DNA of 64,000 nucleotides, taken from Nostoc sp. CHAB 5844 (GTDB taxonomy: Bacteria; Cyanobacteriota; Cyanobacteriia; Cyanobacteriales; Nostocaceae). A program made the position numbers and the translations under genes. The stretch is taken from contig NZ_JAIVFW010000010.1 in NCBI RefSeq assembly GCF_020829595.1, forward strand, positions 1-64,000. The letters run 5' to 3'. The notes below the pieces were generated by a model. The model saw only the letters and a list, made by a program, of their open reading frames with translations, did not search any database and was not told the DNA's origin. This document shows positions 1-7,916 of this stretch, one piece after another; position 1 is the stretch's first letter; each line of letters starts with the position of its first letter.

Positions 1-125
1 TATTGCTGAGAAAATTGAGTCGCCCACTGAAGTGGCACTTGGACTTGCTTGAGCCGTGTACTTGGAAACTTGTACGCACGGTTCTGAGGGGGGAAAGAGG
101 CAGCGATGCCTCCTACCTACCCGAT
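1..125 (+). mobile_element. 3' end of a group II intron (domains V and VI), truncated by the window edge
   Basis: Positions 51-84 form a 34-nt domain V: GAGCCGUG pairs with CACGGUUC, there is a two-base bulge (CG), and a GAAA tetraloop caps the upper stem. The catalytic AGC triad is at the 5' side (52-54). Two U-U oppositions weaken the upper stem. Positions 85-125 follow as domain VI, with hairpin GAGGCA/UGCCUC and a candidate branch-point A in the CUACCUACCC strand; the intron probably ends at the AU of 124-125. Positions 1-50 would be the end of domain IV. Any intron-encoded reverse transcriptase lies upstream of the window. Family known: self-splicing retroelement, common in cyanobacteria. 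The open frame at 3-197 runs across this RNA and is not a gene. Confidence 0.85.
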
Positions 126-163
126 AACAGCGTTATTTACACCATAAGCGGTAGAAATTCATT

Positions 164-526
164 GTGTTTGTCCTCAGCGGTTACGAGTACTTTCTAGGCT
201 TCTTAATTATCTGTAGCCTAGTGCCAGCCCTAGCGCTTTCTGCTTCCAAGCTTCTCAGACCCAGTGGTAACAGCCTGGAACGCCGCACCACCTATGAATC
301 TGGGATGGAACCAATTGGGGGAGCCTGGATTCAGTTCAACATCCGTTACTACATGTTTGCACTAGTCTTCGTTGTCTTCGACGTGGAAACTGTATTCTTG
401 TATCCTTGGGCGGTTGCTTTCCACCGTTTAGGGCTATTAGCATTCATAGAAGCGCTAATTTTTATTGCAATTCTTGTAGTTGCCTTAGTTTACGCATGGC
501 GTAAAGGAGCTTTGGAATGGTCTTGA
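164..526 (+). CDS. ndhC: NAD(P)H-quinone oxidoreductase subunit 3 (NdhC)
   Basis: Membrane subunit of the cyanobacterial NDH-1 complex, which passes electrons from ferredoxin to plastoquinone and pumps protons in the thylakoid membrane. The 120-residue protein has the family's three hydrophobic helices (about 8-30, 65-85, 92-112) and the conserved loop [12 protein letters not shown] between helices 1 and 2, followed by FDVE in helix 2. The start is GTG at 164. The stop overlaps the ndhK start by 10 bp, so ndhC, ndhK and ndhJ form one operon. Only 38 bp separate this start from the end of the group II intron, so the intron sits in the operon's 5' leader. Complete and normal in length. Confidence 0.97.
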   Translation: MFVLSGYEYFLGFLIICSLVPALALSASKLLRPSGNSLERRTTYESGMEPIGGAWIQFNIRYYMFALVFVVFDVETVFLYPWAVAFHRLGLLAFIEALIFIAILVVALVYAWRKGALEWS

Positions 527-1251
527 ATTCTGATTTAAGTACCCAAGACAAAGAGCGAATCATCAACCCCATTGAGCGTCCGACAGTCACTCAAGACCTT
601 TCTGAAAATATTATTTTGACAACGGTTGATGACCTCTACAACTGGGCGAGGCTTTCGAGTCTTTGGCCTTTGCTGTTTGGTACAGCTTGCTGCTTTATTG
701 AGTTTGCAGCTTTAATTGGCTCTCGGTTTGACTTTGACCGCTTTGGACTAATTCCCCGTTCTAGTCCGCGGCAAGCTGATTTGATTATTACAGCCGGGAC
801 AATCACGATGAAGATGGCTCCTCAGTTAGTGCGTCTTTATGAGCAAATGCCTGAGCCGAAGTATGTCATTGCGATGGGAGCTTGTACAATTACTGGCGGG
901 ATGTTCAGCGTGGATTCTCCTACTGCTGTACGCGGAGTTGATAAACTAATTCCGGTGGATGTGTACTTGCCTGGTTGTCCTCCCCGTCCTGAAGCGATTA
1001 TTGATGCAATCATTAAGCTGCGGAAGAAAATCGCTAATGATTCCATGCAAGAAAGGGATCAAATCAAGCAAACCCACCGCTTCTATAGTACGACTCATAA
1101 CTTGAAGCCAGTAGAAGAAATCTTAACTGGTAAGTATTTGCAGTCAGAAACTCGCTTCACTCCACCTAAAGAATTGACAGAAGCTATTGGTTTACCAGTA
1201 CCGCCTGCGCTGCTAACTTCCAAAACCAAGGAGGAACTGAACCGTGGCTGA
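517..1251 (+). CDS. ndhK: NAD(P)H-quinone oxidoreductase subunit K (NdhK, PsbG/NuoB family)
   Basis: Peripheral-arm subunit of NDH-1 that carries the 4Fe-4S cluster N2, the last iron-sulfur centre before plastoquinone. The four cluster ligands are visible: the Cys pair C58-C59 in GTACCF, C123 in GACTITGG and C154 in PGCPPRP. The protein has 244 residues, as expected; the C-terminal tail from about 170 is the cyanobacterial extension. Translation starts at ATG 517 inside the end of ndhC and ends overlapping the GTG of ndhJ, so the three genes are translationally coupled. Confidence 0.97.
   Translation: MVLNSDLSTQDKERIINPIERPTVTQDLSENIILTTVDDLYNWARLSSLWPLLFGTACCFIEFAALIGSRFDFDRFGLIPRSSPRQADLIITAGTITMKMAPQLVRLYEQMPEPKYVIAMGACTITGGMFSVDSPTAVRGVDKLIPVDVYLPGCPPRPEAIIDAIIKLRKKIANDSMQERDQIKQTHRFYSTTHNLKPVEEILTGKYLQSETRFTPPKELTEAIGLPVPPALLTSKTKEELNRG
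1228..1235 (+). promoter_or_regulatory. Ribosome binding site for ndhJ (AAGGAGGA)
   Basis: A near-perfect Shine-Dalgarno sequence lies inside the end of ndhK, 8 bases before the GTG at 1244. It fixes that GTG as the ndhJ start. Confidence 0.8.
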
Positions 1252-1771
1252 TGAAGAAACTAAACCAGTACCAGCAGCGGAAGATGCCATAGTTCAAGCT
1301 GGGCCTACTTCTCAGTGGTTAACAGAAAATGGCTTTGAGCATGAATCTTTAGCGCCTGACAAGAACGGAGTAGAGATAATTAAAGTAGGGGCAGAGTTTT
1401 TGCTGCCTATTGCTACAGCTTTGTATGCTTACGGGTTCAATTATCTCCAGTTTCAAGGTGGTATCGACCTCGGCCCAGGACAGGATTTGGTCAGCGTCTA
1501 TCACCTAGTGAAAGTTGATGATAATGTTGATAAACCGGAAGAAGTGCGGGTTAAGGTATTTTTACCACGGGAGAATCCCAGAGTGCCTTCGGTGTACTGG
1601 ATTTGGAAAACTGCAGATTGGCAAGAACGCGAGTCTTACGATATGTACGGCATTATCTATGAAGGACACCCAAACCTAAAGCGGATTTTGATGCCGGAAG
1701 ATTGGGTGGGTTGGCCTTTGCGTAAGGATTACGTCTCGCCTGATTTTTACGAGTTGCAAGACGCTTACTAG
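1244..1771 (+). CDS. ndhJ: NAD(P)H-quinone oxidoreductase subunit J (NdhJ, 30-kDa subunit family)
   Basis: Peripheral-arm subunit of NDH-1, homologue of NuoC, which packs against NdhH and NdhK. The 175-residue protein shows the family signature region around residues 105-150: [20 protein letters not shown], then [13 protein letters not shown] (residues from about 124) and the [17 protein letters not shown] block. An acidic, proline-rich N-terminus (residues 1-20) is usual in cyanobacteria. The GTG start has a strong Shine-Dalgarno sequence and overlaps the ndhK stop by 8 bp. It is the last gene of the operon; heptamer repeat units begin three bases after the stop. Confidence 0.96.
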   Translation: MADEETKPVPAAEDAIVQAGPTSQWLTENGFEHESLAPDKNGVEIIKVGAEFLLPIATALYAYGFNYLQFQGGIDLGPGQDLVSVYHLVKVDDNVDKPEEVRVKVFLPRENPRVPSVYWIWKTADWQERESYDMYGIIYEGHPNLKRILMPEDWVGWPLRKDYVSPDFYELQDAY

Positions 1772-1774
1772 AAA

Positions 1775-1788
1775 GTGCTGAGTGCTGA
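1775..1788 (+). repeat. Heptamer tandem repeat (GTGCTGA)2 after ndhJ
   Basis: Two perfect GTGCTGA units directly after the ndhJ stop codon. They belong to the same family as the longer arrays at 8374 and 24627. Confidence 0.7.
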
Positions 1789-1860
1789 GTGTCAGCAGTA
1801 AGAATTTTGATAAACTCACTCTAAACCTCTCTCCGGCGGCGGAGGGGGGTAATGTTTTTT

Positions 1861-1906
1861 TAACGCAAAGTAACGCGGAGGTTGGCGCAGAGTTTCGCGG
1901 AGTTTA
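1861..1906 (+). repeat. Dispersed AACGCAAAG / CGCAGAG motif
   Basis: A degenerate string built from AACGCAAAGTAACGCGG and GCGCAGAGTTTCGCGG. Related strings occur before the aminotransferase gene (11551-11592) and after the WD40 gene (15819-15851). No ORF or hairpin explains it. Confidence 0.5.
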
Positions 1907-1971
1907 ATTTCTACTTTTGCGCTGCGCGGATGGGTGATGATATTAATAGTTAAGTTGTACAGTGATGGTTT

Positions 1972-3264
1972 ATGACTAATGAATTATTAAAGTCTTTTCA
2001 GGAAGCGTATAGCAATCTCGAATTGTTTCCACTGATGGAAGAGAAAGAGATGAAGCAATTTCGAGTTGATTATGGTAAGGATTTAATCGCAGATTTAATT
2101 CAGTTAGTTGAAGATAGCCCTAATGGTGATGGCAAAATTGTGTTTACGGGGCATCGAGGATGTGGGAAGTCTTCTTTGTTGGCTGAGTTTAGTAAGCAGA
2201 TTCAAGATAATTATTTTGTAGTTTTATTTTCTATTGCTGACAGTATTGAAATGTCAGCTGTTAATCATATCAATATTTTGTTTGCGATCGCTCTTAATTT
2301 AATGTCTGAAGCGGAAGCACGCAAAGTACAAATTACTCAAACTACTAAAGATCAAATCTATGGGTGGTTTGCAACTCGTACTCGGACTACAGAGTTAGAG
2401 CTAGAGAGTGGGCTTGAGTTGGGTTTTAATTTACTCAGTTTCCTGAAAGCTCAATTAAAAGCTGATGCAAAAGTTAGAGAGGAAATTACCCAGGAATTTG
2501 AACGCAAAATCTCTGATTTAGTTGCACGGATTAATGAAATTGCGGCGTTGATTCAAGTCGCTACTAAAAAAGAAATTATAGTCATCATTGATGATTTAGA
2601 CAAACTAGATTTGGGTCGAGTCAACGATATTTATCGAGATAATATTAAAGCTCTCTTTCAACCTAATTTTCGGATTATCTATACTATCCCGATCGCGGTA
2701 ATGTGTGACACTTTTCTCTGGCCACTTATTAGCGCAGAAACTAACTACCAAACTGTGGTAATGCCTGTTATCAAAATATTTAAGAAGGGTAACAATCGCT
2801 TACCTGATGCCCAACCTCGCAGTGAAGCAACAAATATTTTATGTGAAATATTACAAAAAAGAATTTCTGGTGAATTAATAGACAAGTCAGCCGCTGAAAA
2901 GATTGTTATTTACAGTGGTGGAGTGCTGCGAGAGTTGATTCGGATAGCTAATGTATGTTGTCGCATTTGTTTGCGACTCATCAGGCAGAAACCAGGAGAA
3001 ATAATTGTCATTGACGGCGAAATTATAGAACAAGCAATTAAGCAAATTCGTAATGACCTTTCTATGCGTTTAGGAAGGGATGATTTTGAAATTTTGAAAA
3101 TTACTTATGAGAAGTTCGAGCCTCAAGATGTACAACAGCCGGAATTTTTAGAATTACTGCATGGTCTGTATGTTTTGGAATATCGTAATGATGAAACTTG
3201 GTATGATGTTCACCCCGTCCTTGTAGAAACTTTGAAACGCAGGGGGTTGATTAATGATGAATGA
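1972..3264 (+). CDS. P-loop NTPase (KAP/STAND-like AAA ATPase), first gene of a two-gene operon
   Basis: A 430-residue cytoplasmic NTPase. Walker A is GHRGCGKSS (residues 60-68) and Walker B is IIVIIDDLDKLD (residues 202-213). A long charged segment that probably forms a coiled coil (about 137-200) sits between them. The C-terminal half (about 270-430) is helical and resembles the lid/winged-helix region of STAND or KAP NTPases. No membrane segment and no effector domain are visible. The ATG start is 200 bp after ndhJ, past repeat-rich DNA, so it is not part of the ndh operon. Its end overlaps the next gene by 11 bp, so the two products are probably made and work together. Exact function unknown; signalling or conflict roles are inferred from the family and the partner. 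Confidence 0.8.
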   Translation: MTNELLKSFQEAYSNLELFPLMEEKEMKQFRVDYGKDLIADLIQLVEDSPNGDGKIVFTGHRGCGKSSLLAEFSKQIQDNYFVVLFSIADSIEMSAVNHINILFAIALNLMSEAEARKVQITQTTKDQIYGWFATRTRTTELELESGLELGFNLLSFLKAQLKADAKVREEITQEFERKISDLVARINEIAALIQVATKKEIIVIIDDLDKLDLGRVNDIYRDNIKALFQPNFRIIYTIPIAVMCDTFLWPLISAETNYQTVVMPVIKIFKKGNNRLPDAQPRSEATNILCEILQKRISGELIDKSAAEKIVIYSGGVLRELIRIANVCCRICLRLIRQKPGEIIVIDGEIIEQAIKQIRNDLSMRLGRDDFEILKITYEKFEPQDVQQPEFLELLHGLYVLEYRNDETWYDVHPVLVETLKRRGLINDE

Positions 3265-5257
3265 AAACTTATTAATAGATGACGAAAATAGAGATGCTTA
3301 TGATGACTTAGTTGTTTCTATTGAAGCTAAAGCAAATCGATTAAATTTGCTAATTGCTGTTTGTGATGATGCTAGTTTTCGGGATGAAATTATTGCTCAG
3401 TATGAAGCAGAATTACAGCCGAACATCCGTTGCTATCGCGTGATGTTGGCAAGGGGTGAGCCGAGTTTGAGGGCTGCGATCGCTCAACTAGTCGAAAATG
3501 AAGAATATTTACAGCAACATAACCCAGCAGTAATTACTGTAACGGGTTCAGAACAGCTTCATTTTCTCAAACTGGGGAAGGAACGTTCAGAACAAGAGAT
3601 TTTTTTCGGTTACTTGCAGTGGACTAGGGAAGGTTTAAGGGAATTTTCTTTTGCGATCGTCTTGTGGGCGACTAATCAGATTTTAGTTGATTTGATGAAG
3701 AAAGCGCCTGATTTTTGGAGTTGGCGTAATGGTGTTTTTCGGTTTGTATCTAGGAAGAAAAATACAATTTCAGGTAAAGAATTAGAACCGATTCGTTTTG
3801 CTTTCAGTAATAATGAAATTTCAGGTTTTGATGATGACAATGATTATTTGTTGCCTATAGAAGATTTGCAAGGGTTTATTCAAGATGCAGAACAGCGTGG
3901 TGTAAAAGATGCAACTTTAGCGACGTTGTACTTTAGTTTAGGAGATATTTATAGAAAAAGACTCAACCGGGGTGAGTTTCAGGATTATAAAAAAGAGCAG
4001 GAATTAGGAATTGAGTATTTAAGCAAGGCTGTTGAACTGGAAAAAGAGTTAGGTTTAGATCAAGACTTAGCCACCAGCCTTAATAACTTAGCATTGCTTT
4101 ACCGTTCCCAAGGCAAATACAGCGAAGCTGAACCTTTGTACATACAAGCCTTGGCACTCACGCGCAAACTGCTGGGTGAAGAACATCCCGATGTCGCACA
4201 AAGCCTCAACAACCTAGCAGTACTCTACCGCTATCAAGGCAGACATAGTGAAGCTGAACCTTTGTACAGCCAAGCTTTAGCACTGTGCCGTAAACTGCTG
4301 GGGGAAGAACATCTCGATGTCGCACACAGCCTCAACAACCTTGCGAGACTCTATCAATCCCAAGGCAGATACAGCGAAGCCGAACCCTTATACATCCAAG
4401 CCTTAGTACTGTACCGTAAACTGCTGAGGGAAGAACATCCCGATGTCGCTGTCAGCCTCAACAACCTTGCAGAACTTTACCGTTCTCAAGGTAGATACAG
4501 TGAAGCCGAACCCTTGCACATCCAAGCTTTGGCACTGTGGCGCAAATTGCTGGGGGAAGAACATCCCAATGTTGCCACCAGCCTCAACAACCTTGCAGGA
4601 CTATACCACTCCCAAGGTAGATACAGTGAAGCCGAACCCTTATGCATCCAAGCCTTAGTACTGTACCGTAAACTGCTGGGGGAAGAACATCCCGATGTCG
4701 CTGCCAGTCTCAACAACCTTGCAGAACTTTACCGTTCCCAAGGTAGATACAGTGAAGCCGAACCCTTATACATCCAAGCCTTAGTACTGTACCGTAAACT
4801 GCTGGGGGAAGAACACCCCAATGTTGCCACCAGCCTCAACAATTTAGCAAGACTCTACTTTTTTCAAGGCAGATACAGCGAAGCCGAACCTTTGTACATC
4901 CAAGCTTTGGCACTGTGGCGCAAACTGCTGGGTGAAGAAGATCTTTCAGTCGCACAAAGCCTCAACAATTTAGCAGGACTCTACTTTTTTCAAGGCAGAT
5001 ACAGCGAAGCTGAACCTTTGTACATTCAAGCTTTGGCACTGTGGCGCAAACTCTTAGGTGAAGAAGATCTTTCAGTCGCACAAAGCCTCAACAATTTAGC
5101 AGGACTCTACCACTCCCAAGGCAGATACAGCGAAGCTGAACCTTTGTACATTCAAGCTTTAGATATTTTAGAGAGACTTTTAGGGGCAAATCACCCAATT
5201 ACTGTTACTGTGCGTGAAAATTTAGCAGAGTTGCGCGATCGCCTCCCCTCAGAATAG
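3254..5257 (+). CDS. TPR protein with an N-terminal P-loop-less NTPase-like domain
   Basis: A 667-residue protein. Residues about 28-170 look like an NTPase fold without a P-loop: the first strand reads LNLLIAVCDDASF where GxxxxGKS would be, a Walker-B-like strand PAVITVTGSEQ ends without acidic catalytic residues, and a later strand FAIVLWATNQ is followed by PDFWSWRNGVFRF. Residues 272-649 are nine 42-residue kinesin-light-chain-type TPRs (LNNLAxLYxxQGRYSEAEPLYIQAL), a protein-binding solenoid. It overlaps the upstream NTPase gene by 11 bp. The inferred arrangement is an active NTPase working with an inactive NTPase-like/TPR sensor, a split version of single-chain NTPase-TPR STAND proteins. 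No toxin-like domain is visible. Confidence 0.8.
   Translation: MMNENLLIDDENRDAYDDLVVSIEAKANRLNLLIAVCDDASFRDEIIAQYEAELQPNIRCYRVMLARGEPSLRAAIAQLVENEEYLQQHNPAVITVTGSEQLHFLKLGKERSEQEIFFGYLQWTREGLREFSFAIVLWATNQILVDLMKKAPDFWSWRNGVFRFVSRKKNTISGKELEPIRFAFSNNEISGFDDDNDYLLPIEDLQGFIQDAEQRGVKDATLATLYFSLGDIYRKRLNRGEFQDYKKEQELGIEYLSKAVELEKELGLDQDLATSLNNLALLYRSQGKYSEAEPLYIQALALTRKLLGEEHPDVAQSLNNLAVLYRYQGRHSEAEPLYSQALALCRKLLGEEHLDVAHSLNNLARLYQSQGRYSEAEPLYIQALVLYRKLLREEHPDVAVSLNNLAELYRSQGRYSEAEPLHIQALALWRKLLGEEHPNVATSLNNLAGLYHSQGRYSEAEPLCIQALVLYRKLLGEEHPDVAASLNNLAELYRSQGRYSEAEPLYIQALVLYRKLLGEEHPNVATSLNNLARLYFFQGRYSEAEPLYIQALALWRKLLGEEDLSVAQSLNNLAGLYFFQGRYSEAEPLYIQALALWRKLLGEEDLSVAQSLNNLAGLYHSQGRYSEAEPLYIQALDILERLLGANHPITVTVRENLAELRDRLPSE
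4067..5200 (+). repeat. Nine 126-bp tandem units encoding the TPRs
   Basis: Nine consecutive 126-bp (42-codon) units. Stretches such as the segment encoding QGRYSEAEPL and RKLLGEEH are almost identical in DNA between units 4 to 8, including synonymous positions. This suggests recent duplication or gene conversion, and unit number is likely to vary between strains. Confidence 0.85.
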
Positions 5258-5289
5258 TAAAAGCGATCGCCAAATCTCAGCTTTTCAGA

Positions 5290-5436
5290 TTCCAAGCAAG
5301 AATATTCTTATTTCAAGTGAAAACGTTCCTGTTTTAGGTGAGAACGTTTCTGTTTCAAGTGAGAATGTTCTTGTTTTAAGTGGGAACGTTCCTGTTTCAA
5401 GCTGGAAGTTTCGTGTTCAGAAGTGAAATGTTGGTG
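5290..5436 (+). repeat. Seven-unit 21-bp degenerate tandem repeat
   Basis: Units start at 5290, 5311, 5332, 5353, 5374, 5395 and 5416; the consensus is TTTCAAGTGAGAACGTTCCTG. The middle five are clear and the outer two degenerate. Read in frame, each unit would be a heptapeptide (F-Q-V-R-T-F-L), but units 2 and 4 contain TAG or TAA. A second copy of the end motif (GTTTCGyGTTCAGAAGTGAAAT) occurs at about 5470-5492. The repeats are direct and have no spacers, so this is not a CRISPR array. It fills most of the gap before the Rpn-type gene. Confidence 0.8.
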
Positions 5437-5549
5437 TTGTAAAGGCGATCGCTTCATCTTTTGACTCGGAGTTTCGCGTTCAGAAGTGAAATAATTATGT
5501 TTTGAAGATAATTGCTGAAGCTGCGAACTTGATCATTTCTAGTATCCAA

Positions 5550-6368
5550 GTGCAAACAGATAAGATATTCTACAGCTTATTTCAAGCTTTCCCCAGTATA
5601 TTTTTTGCCATTATTGGCGAAACCAATATTAATCCCAGTACTTATGAATTTGTCTCAGTACAACTCAAAGAAACGGCTTTTCGCATTGATGGGGTATTTA
5701 AGCCTGTAAATGAAACTCCAGAAGAACCCCTATATTTTGTGGAAGTGCAGTTTCAGCTAGATTCCAAATTTTATCGCCGCTTCTTTGCCGAAATCTTTTT
5801 GTATCTGCGGCAAAATCCATCTGTAAATTTTTGGCGTGCTGTGGTGATTTACCCCCAACGCATCATTGAACCAGATGATCAACAGCCCTATCGTTTGATT
5901 TTAGATAGTCTCCAAGTACAACGCATTTATTTAGATGAATTAGGCAGAGCTAGTCAAGACTCTCTCCAATTAGCGATCGTGAAATTAATTATCACTGGTG
6001 AAGCAACAGCAATTGACCAAGGTAGACAACTAATTATACAAGCAAGGCAAGAACTAACAGATGAAGCCAATCGAAAACAAATTGTAGAATTGATAGAAAC
6101 TATCCTGTTGTATAAATTCGCTAACTTAAGCCGAGAGGAGGTAGCAGCAATGTTGGGTATAGATGATGAATTTAAAAAAACCAGAATGTATGAGTCTATC
6201 AAGCAAGATGGGCTAGAAGAAGGAAGACAAGAAGGATTACAAGCAGGTAGGCTACAAGCAAAGTTAGAGGCGATTCCCCGTTTGTTGGCTTTGGGGTTAA
6301 GTGTAGAACAAGTAGCAAATGCTTTAGATTTGACGGTGGAACAAGTACAGCAAGTGGTAGGAAATTAG
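5550..6368 (+). CDS. Rpn-family (DUF2887) PD-(D/E)xK nuclease-like protein
   Basis: A 272-residue member of the Rpn/DUF2887 family, recombination-promoting or transposase-related nucleases that occur in many copies in cyanobacteria. The N-terminus reads MQTDKIFYSLFQAFPSIFF. The nuclease core is visible as D47 (FRIDGVF) and E65-x-Q67 (YFVEVQFQ). The C-terminal part has a helical segment with a charged EEGRQEGLQAGRLQ stretch and a short helix-turn-helix-like end. I prefer GTG 5550 because it gives the usual family N-terminus; the frame stays open to TTG 5502, which would add 16 residues. It stands alone, after a degenerate repeat region. Confidence 0.8.
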   Translation: MQTDKIFYSLFQAFPSIFFAIIGETNINPSTYEFVSVQLKETAFRIDGVFKPVNETPEEPLYFVEVQFQLDSKFYRRFFAEIFLYLRQNPSVNFWRAVVIYPQRIIEPDDQQPYRLILDSLQVQRIYLDELGRASQDSLQLAIVKLIITGEATAIDQGRQLIIQARQELTDEANRKQIVELIETILLYKFANLSREEVAAMLGIDDEFKKTRMYESIKQDGLEEGRQEGLQAGRLQAKLEAIPRLLALGLSVEQVANALDLTVEQVQQVVGN

Positions 6369-6591
6369 TTGATGTTTGCTGATTGGTTGAATTTCATCAT
6401 CTCAACTCAGAATTAACGATCGCCTCACCTCGTAACTGTAATTCCAATGAAGACGACTTCCCCAAGCAGGGGCAGAATACATACATTAAGAGTACCCCTT
6501 GATATTGTTTCTGCAAGAATAGCTATCTAGTGGGTAAATTGGGATATATATCCAGAAAATTTTTCTATCCAAACCTAACCCACACATCGGA

Positions 6592-7080
6592 ATGAGAGAA
6601 CATTATCGAGATTTCTTGATTCGTAACTGGGAGAAAGGCGATCGCACCAGAGCGGCCGCAGTCATCAGTTATGTATTATCAGAATACGGGTTGGGTTGGG
6701 AACCCAACGGTGCTGACCGAGATGTGTTGCAAGTAGAAGAATGTTACTTAGCAACAGGCGGTGAGTTTTGGGTAATTGAACACCAAAGTCAGATAGTAGG
6801 TACTGGGGCATATTACCCGATAAGTCGTGGTGAAAAAGCTGTCGAAATCCGCAAAATGTATCTTTTACCAAGTGTCAGAGGTATGGGACTGGGCAAATAT
6901 TTGTTACAACAGCTAGAAGCAGCGATCGCTACTCGTGGTTTTCAGCAAATATGGATTGAAACCGCCAGCATTTTAGTAGAAGCAGTCAAGTTATACGAAA
7001 GCAATGGCTATCAACCAGAAACGGGTGTAGAAACTGCACGTTGCGATCGCGTGTATGTAAAAAACTTATTTAGTCATTAG
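6592..7080 (+). CDS. GNAT family N-acetyltransferase
   Basis: A 162-residue single-domain GNAT acetyltransferase using acetyl-CoA. Motif A, the CoA-pyrophosphate loop, is YLLPSVRGMGLGKYLLQQLE (residues about 88-107, R-G-x-G-L-G-K). The following strand IWIETA and the end motif LYESNGYQPE are typical. The substrate cannot be told from sequence. The stop codon lies inside the first unit of a TCATTAG heptamer repeat (7074-7094), so the C-terminus may vary between strains. No operon partner: the downstream gene is 99 bp away across repeats. Confidence 0.85.
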   Translation: MREHYRDFLIRNWEKGDRTRAAAVISYVLSEYGLGWEPNGADRDVLQVEECYLATGGEFWVIEHQSQIVGTGAYYPISRGEKAVEIRKMYLLPSVRGMGLGKYLLQQLEAAIATRGFQQIWIETASILVEAVKLYESNGYQPETGVETARCDRVYVKNLFSH

Positions 7081-7094
7081 TCATTAGTCATTAG
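7074..7094 (+). repeat. Heptamer repeat (TCATTAG)3 overlapping a stop codon
   Basis: Three perfect TCATTAG units. The first supplies the TAG stop of the acetyltransferase gene. Confidence 0.85.
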
Positions 7095-7150
7095 CAATTG
7101 AATGTATTTTTAGTTATTAAACCTTGACCAATGAACAATGATAAAGGACA

Positions 7151-7178
7151 AATGACCAATGACCAATGACCAATGACC
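7151..7178 (+). repeat. Heptamer repeat (AATGACC)4 abutting the comF start
   Basis: Four perfect AATGACC units. The next, partial unit (AATG, 7179-7182) provides the ATG start codon of the ComF gene, and no Shine-Dalgarno sequence is present. Confidence 0.9.
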
Positions 7179-7179
7179 A

Positions 7180-7851
7180 ATGCTCAAAAGCTTTCTTAAA
7201 CTGTTTTTACAATCTCATTGTCCTTTGTGTCAGCGAAGTACATCTGATACTTTGTGTGAATACTGTGCAAGACAATTAAAAAACTGTAGTCAAAAAAATC
7301 CTTGCACGTCATGGCAAGGCGCAATACCAATATTTGGTTGGGGAGTATATGGTGGTAGTCTAAAACGAGCGATCGCTGTGATGAAGTATGAAAATCAGCC
7401 GGATATTGCTCGAATATTAGGTGCATGGTTAGGTGAAGCATGGCTATTAAACTCGCCTCAGCGTCATACTCAACTTCTAGTCGTACCTATCCCTATGCAC
7501 CCTCAAAAGCAAAAGCAACGTGGTTACAATCAAGCTGCGTTAATCGCCGAAGGCTTCTGCCAGACAACTAAGTTAAAATTAAAACTAAATGGTTTGGAAA
7601 GAGTGCGGGAAACTCAAGCGCAGTTTGGTTTGTCGGTGTTTGAGCGAGAAAAGAACTTAGCTGAAGCTTTTGCAGTTGGCAAGGAATTTCGCGATCGCTG
7701 TCCAGGTACTTCAGTATTGTTAGTAGATGATATCTATACTACTGGTGCTACCACCAAATCTGCTGTACAAACACTTCGCCAGTCTGGAATTACAGTCTTG
7801 GGGTTAGCAGCAGTTGCTGTTACCAGCAAAGACCAACATACTAGTTCTTAG
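7180..7851 (+). CDS. ComF family phosphoribosyltransferase-like protein
   Basis: A 223-residue ComF/GntX-type protein, linked in naturally competent bacteria to handling of incoming single-stranded DNA. An N-terminal zinc-ribbon motif is visible (C14-x2-C17 and C26-x2-C29). The phosphoribosyltransferase fold carries the PRPP-binding loop VLLVDDIYTTGATT (residues 179-192) and the earlier VPIPMHPQKQKQRGYNQA block (102-119), a family hallmark. The start codon is part of a heptamer tandem repeat. Many cyanobacteria take up DNA through type IV pili, so a competence role is plausible but not shown here. Monocistronic by appearance. Confidence 0.9.
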   Translation: MLKSFLKLFLQSHCPLCQRSTSDTLCEYCARQLKNCSQKNPCTSWQGAIPIFGWGVYGGSLKRAIAVMKYENQPDIARILGAWLGEAWLLNSPQRHTQLLVVPIPMHPQKQKQRGYNQAALIAEGFCQTTKLKLKLNGLERVRETQAQFGLSVFEREKNLAEAFAVGKEFRDRCPGTSVLLVDDIYTTGATTKSAVQTLRQSGITVLGLAAVAVTSKDQHTSS

Positions 7852-7916
7852 GCGAGTTCTCTCTGACAAATCTATAATTAAGCGAATACCTTGTGTTGGT
7901 AATACTGCCGGAGATT

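Noticed and set aside
3-197. 64-codon ORF at the left edge
   Set aside because: It runs through domain V/VI of the group II intron and into the ndhC leader; the RNA structure explains the sequence.
4443-4716. Plus- and minus-strand ORFs inside the TPR array
   Set aside because: They are alternative frames of the 126-bp repeats.
5290-5436. CRISPR array
   Set aside because: The 21-bp units are directly adjacent and degenerate, with no unique spacers and no cas gene nearby.
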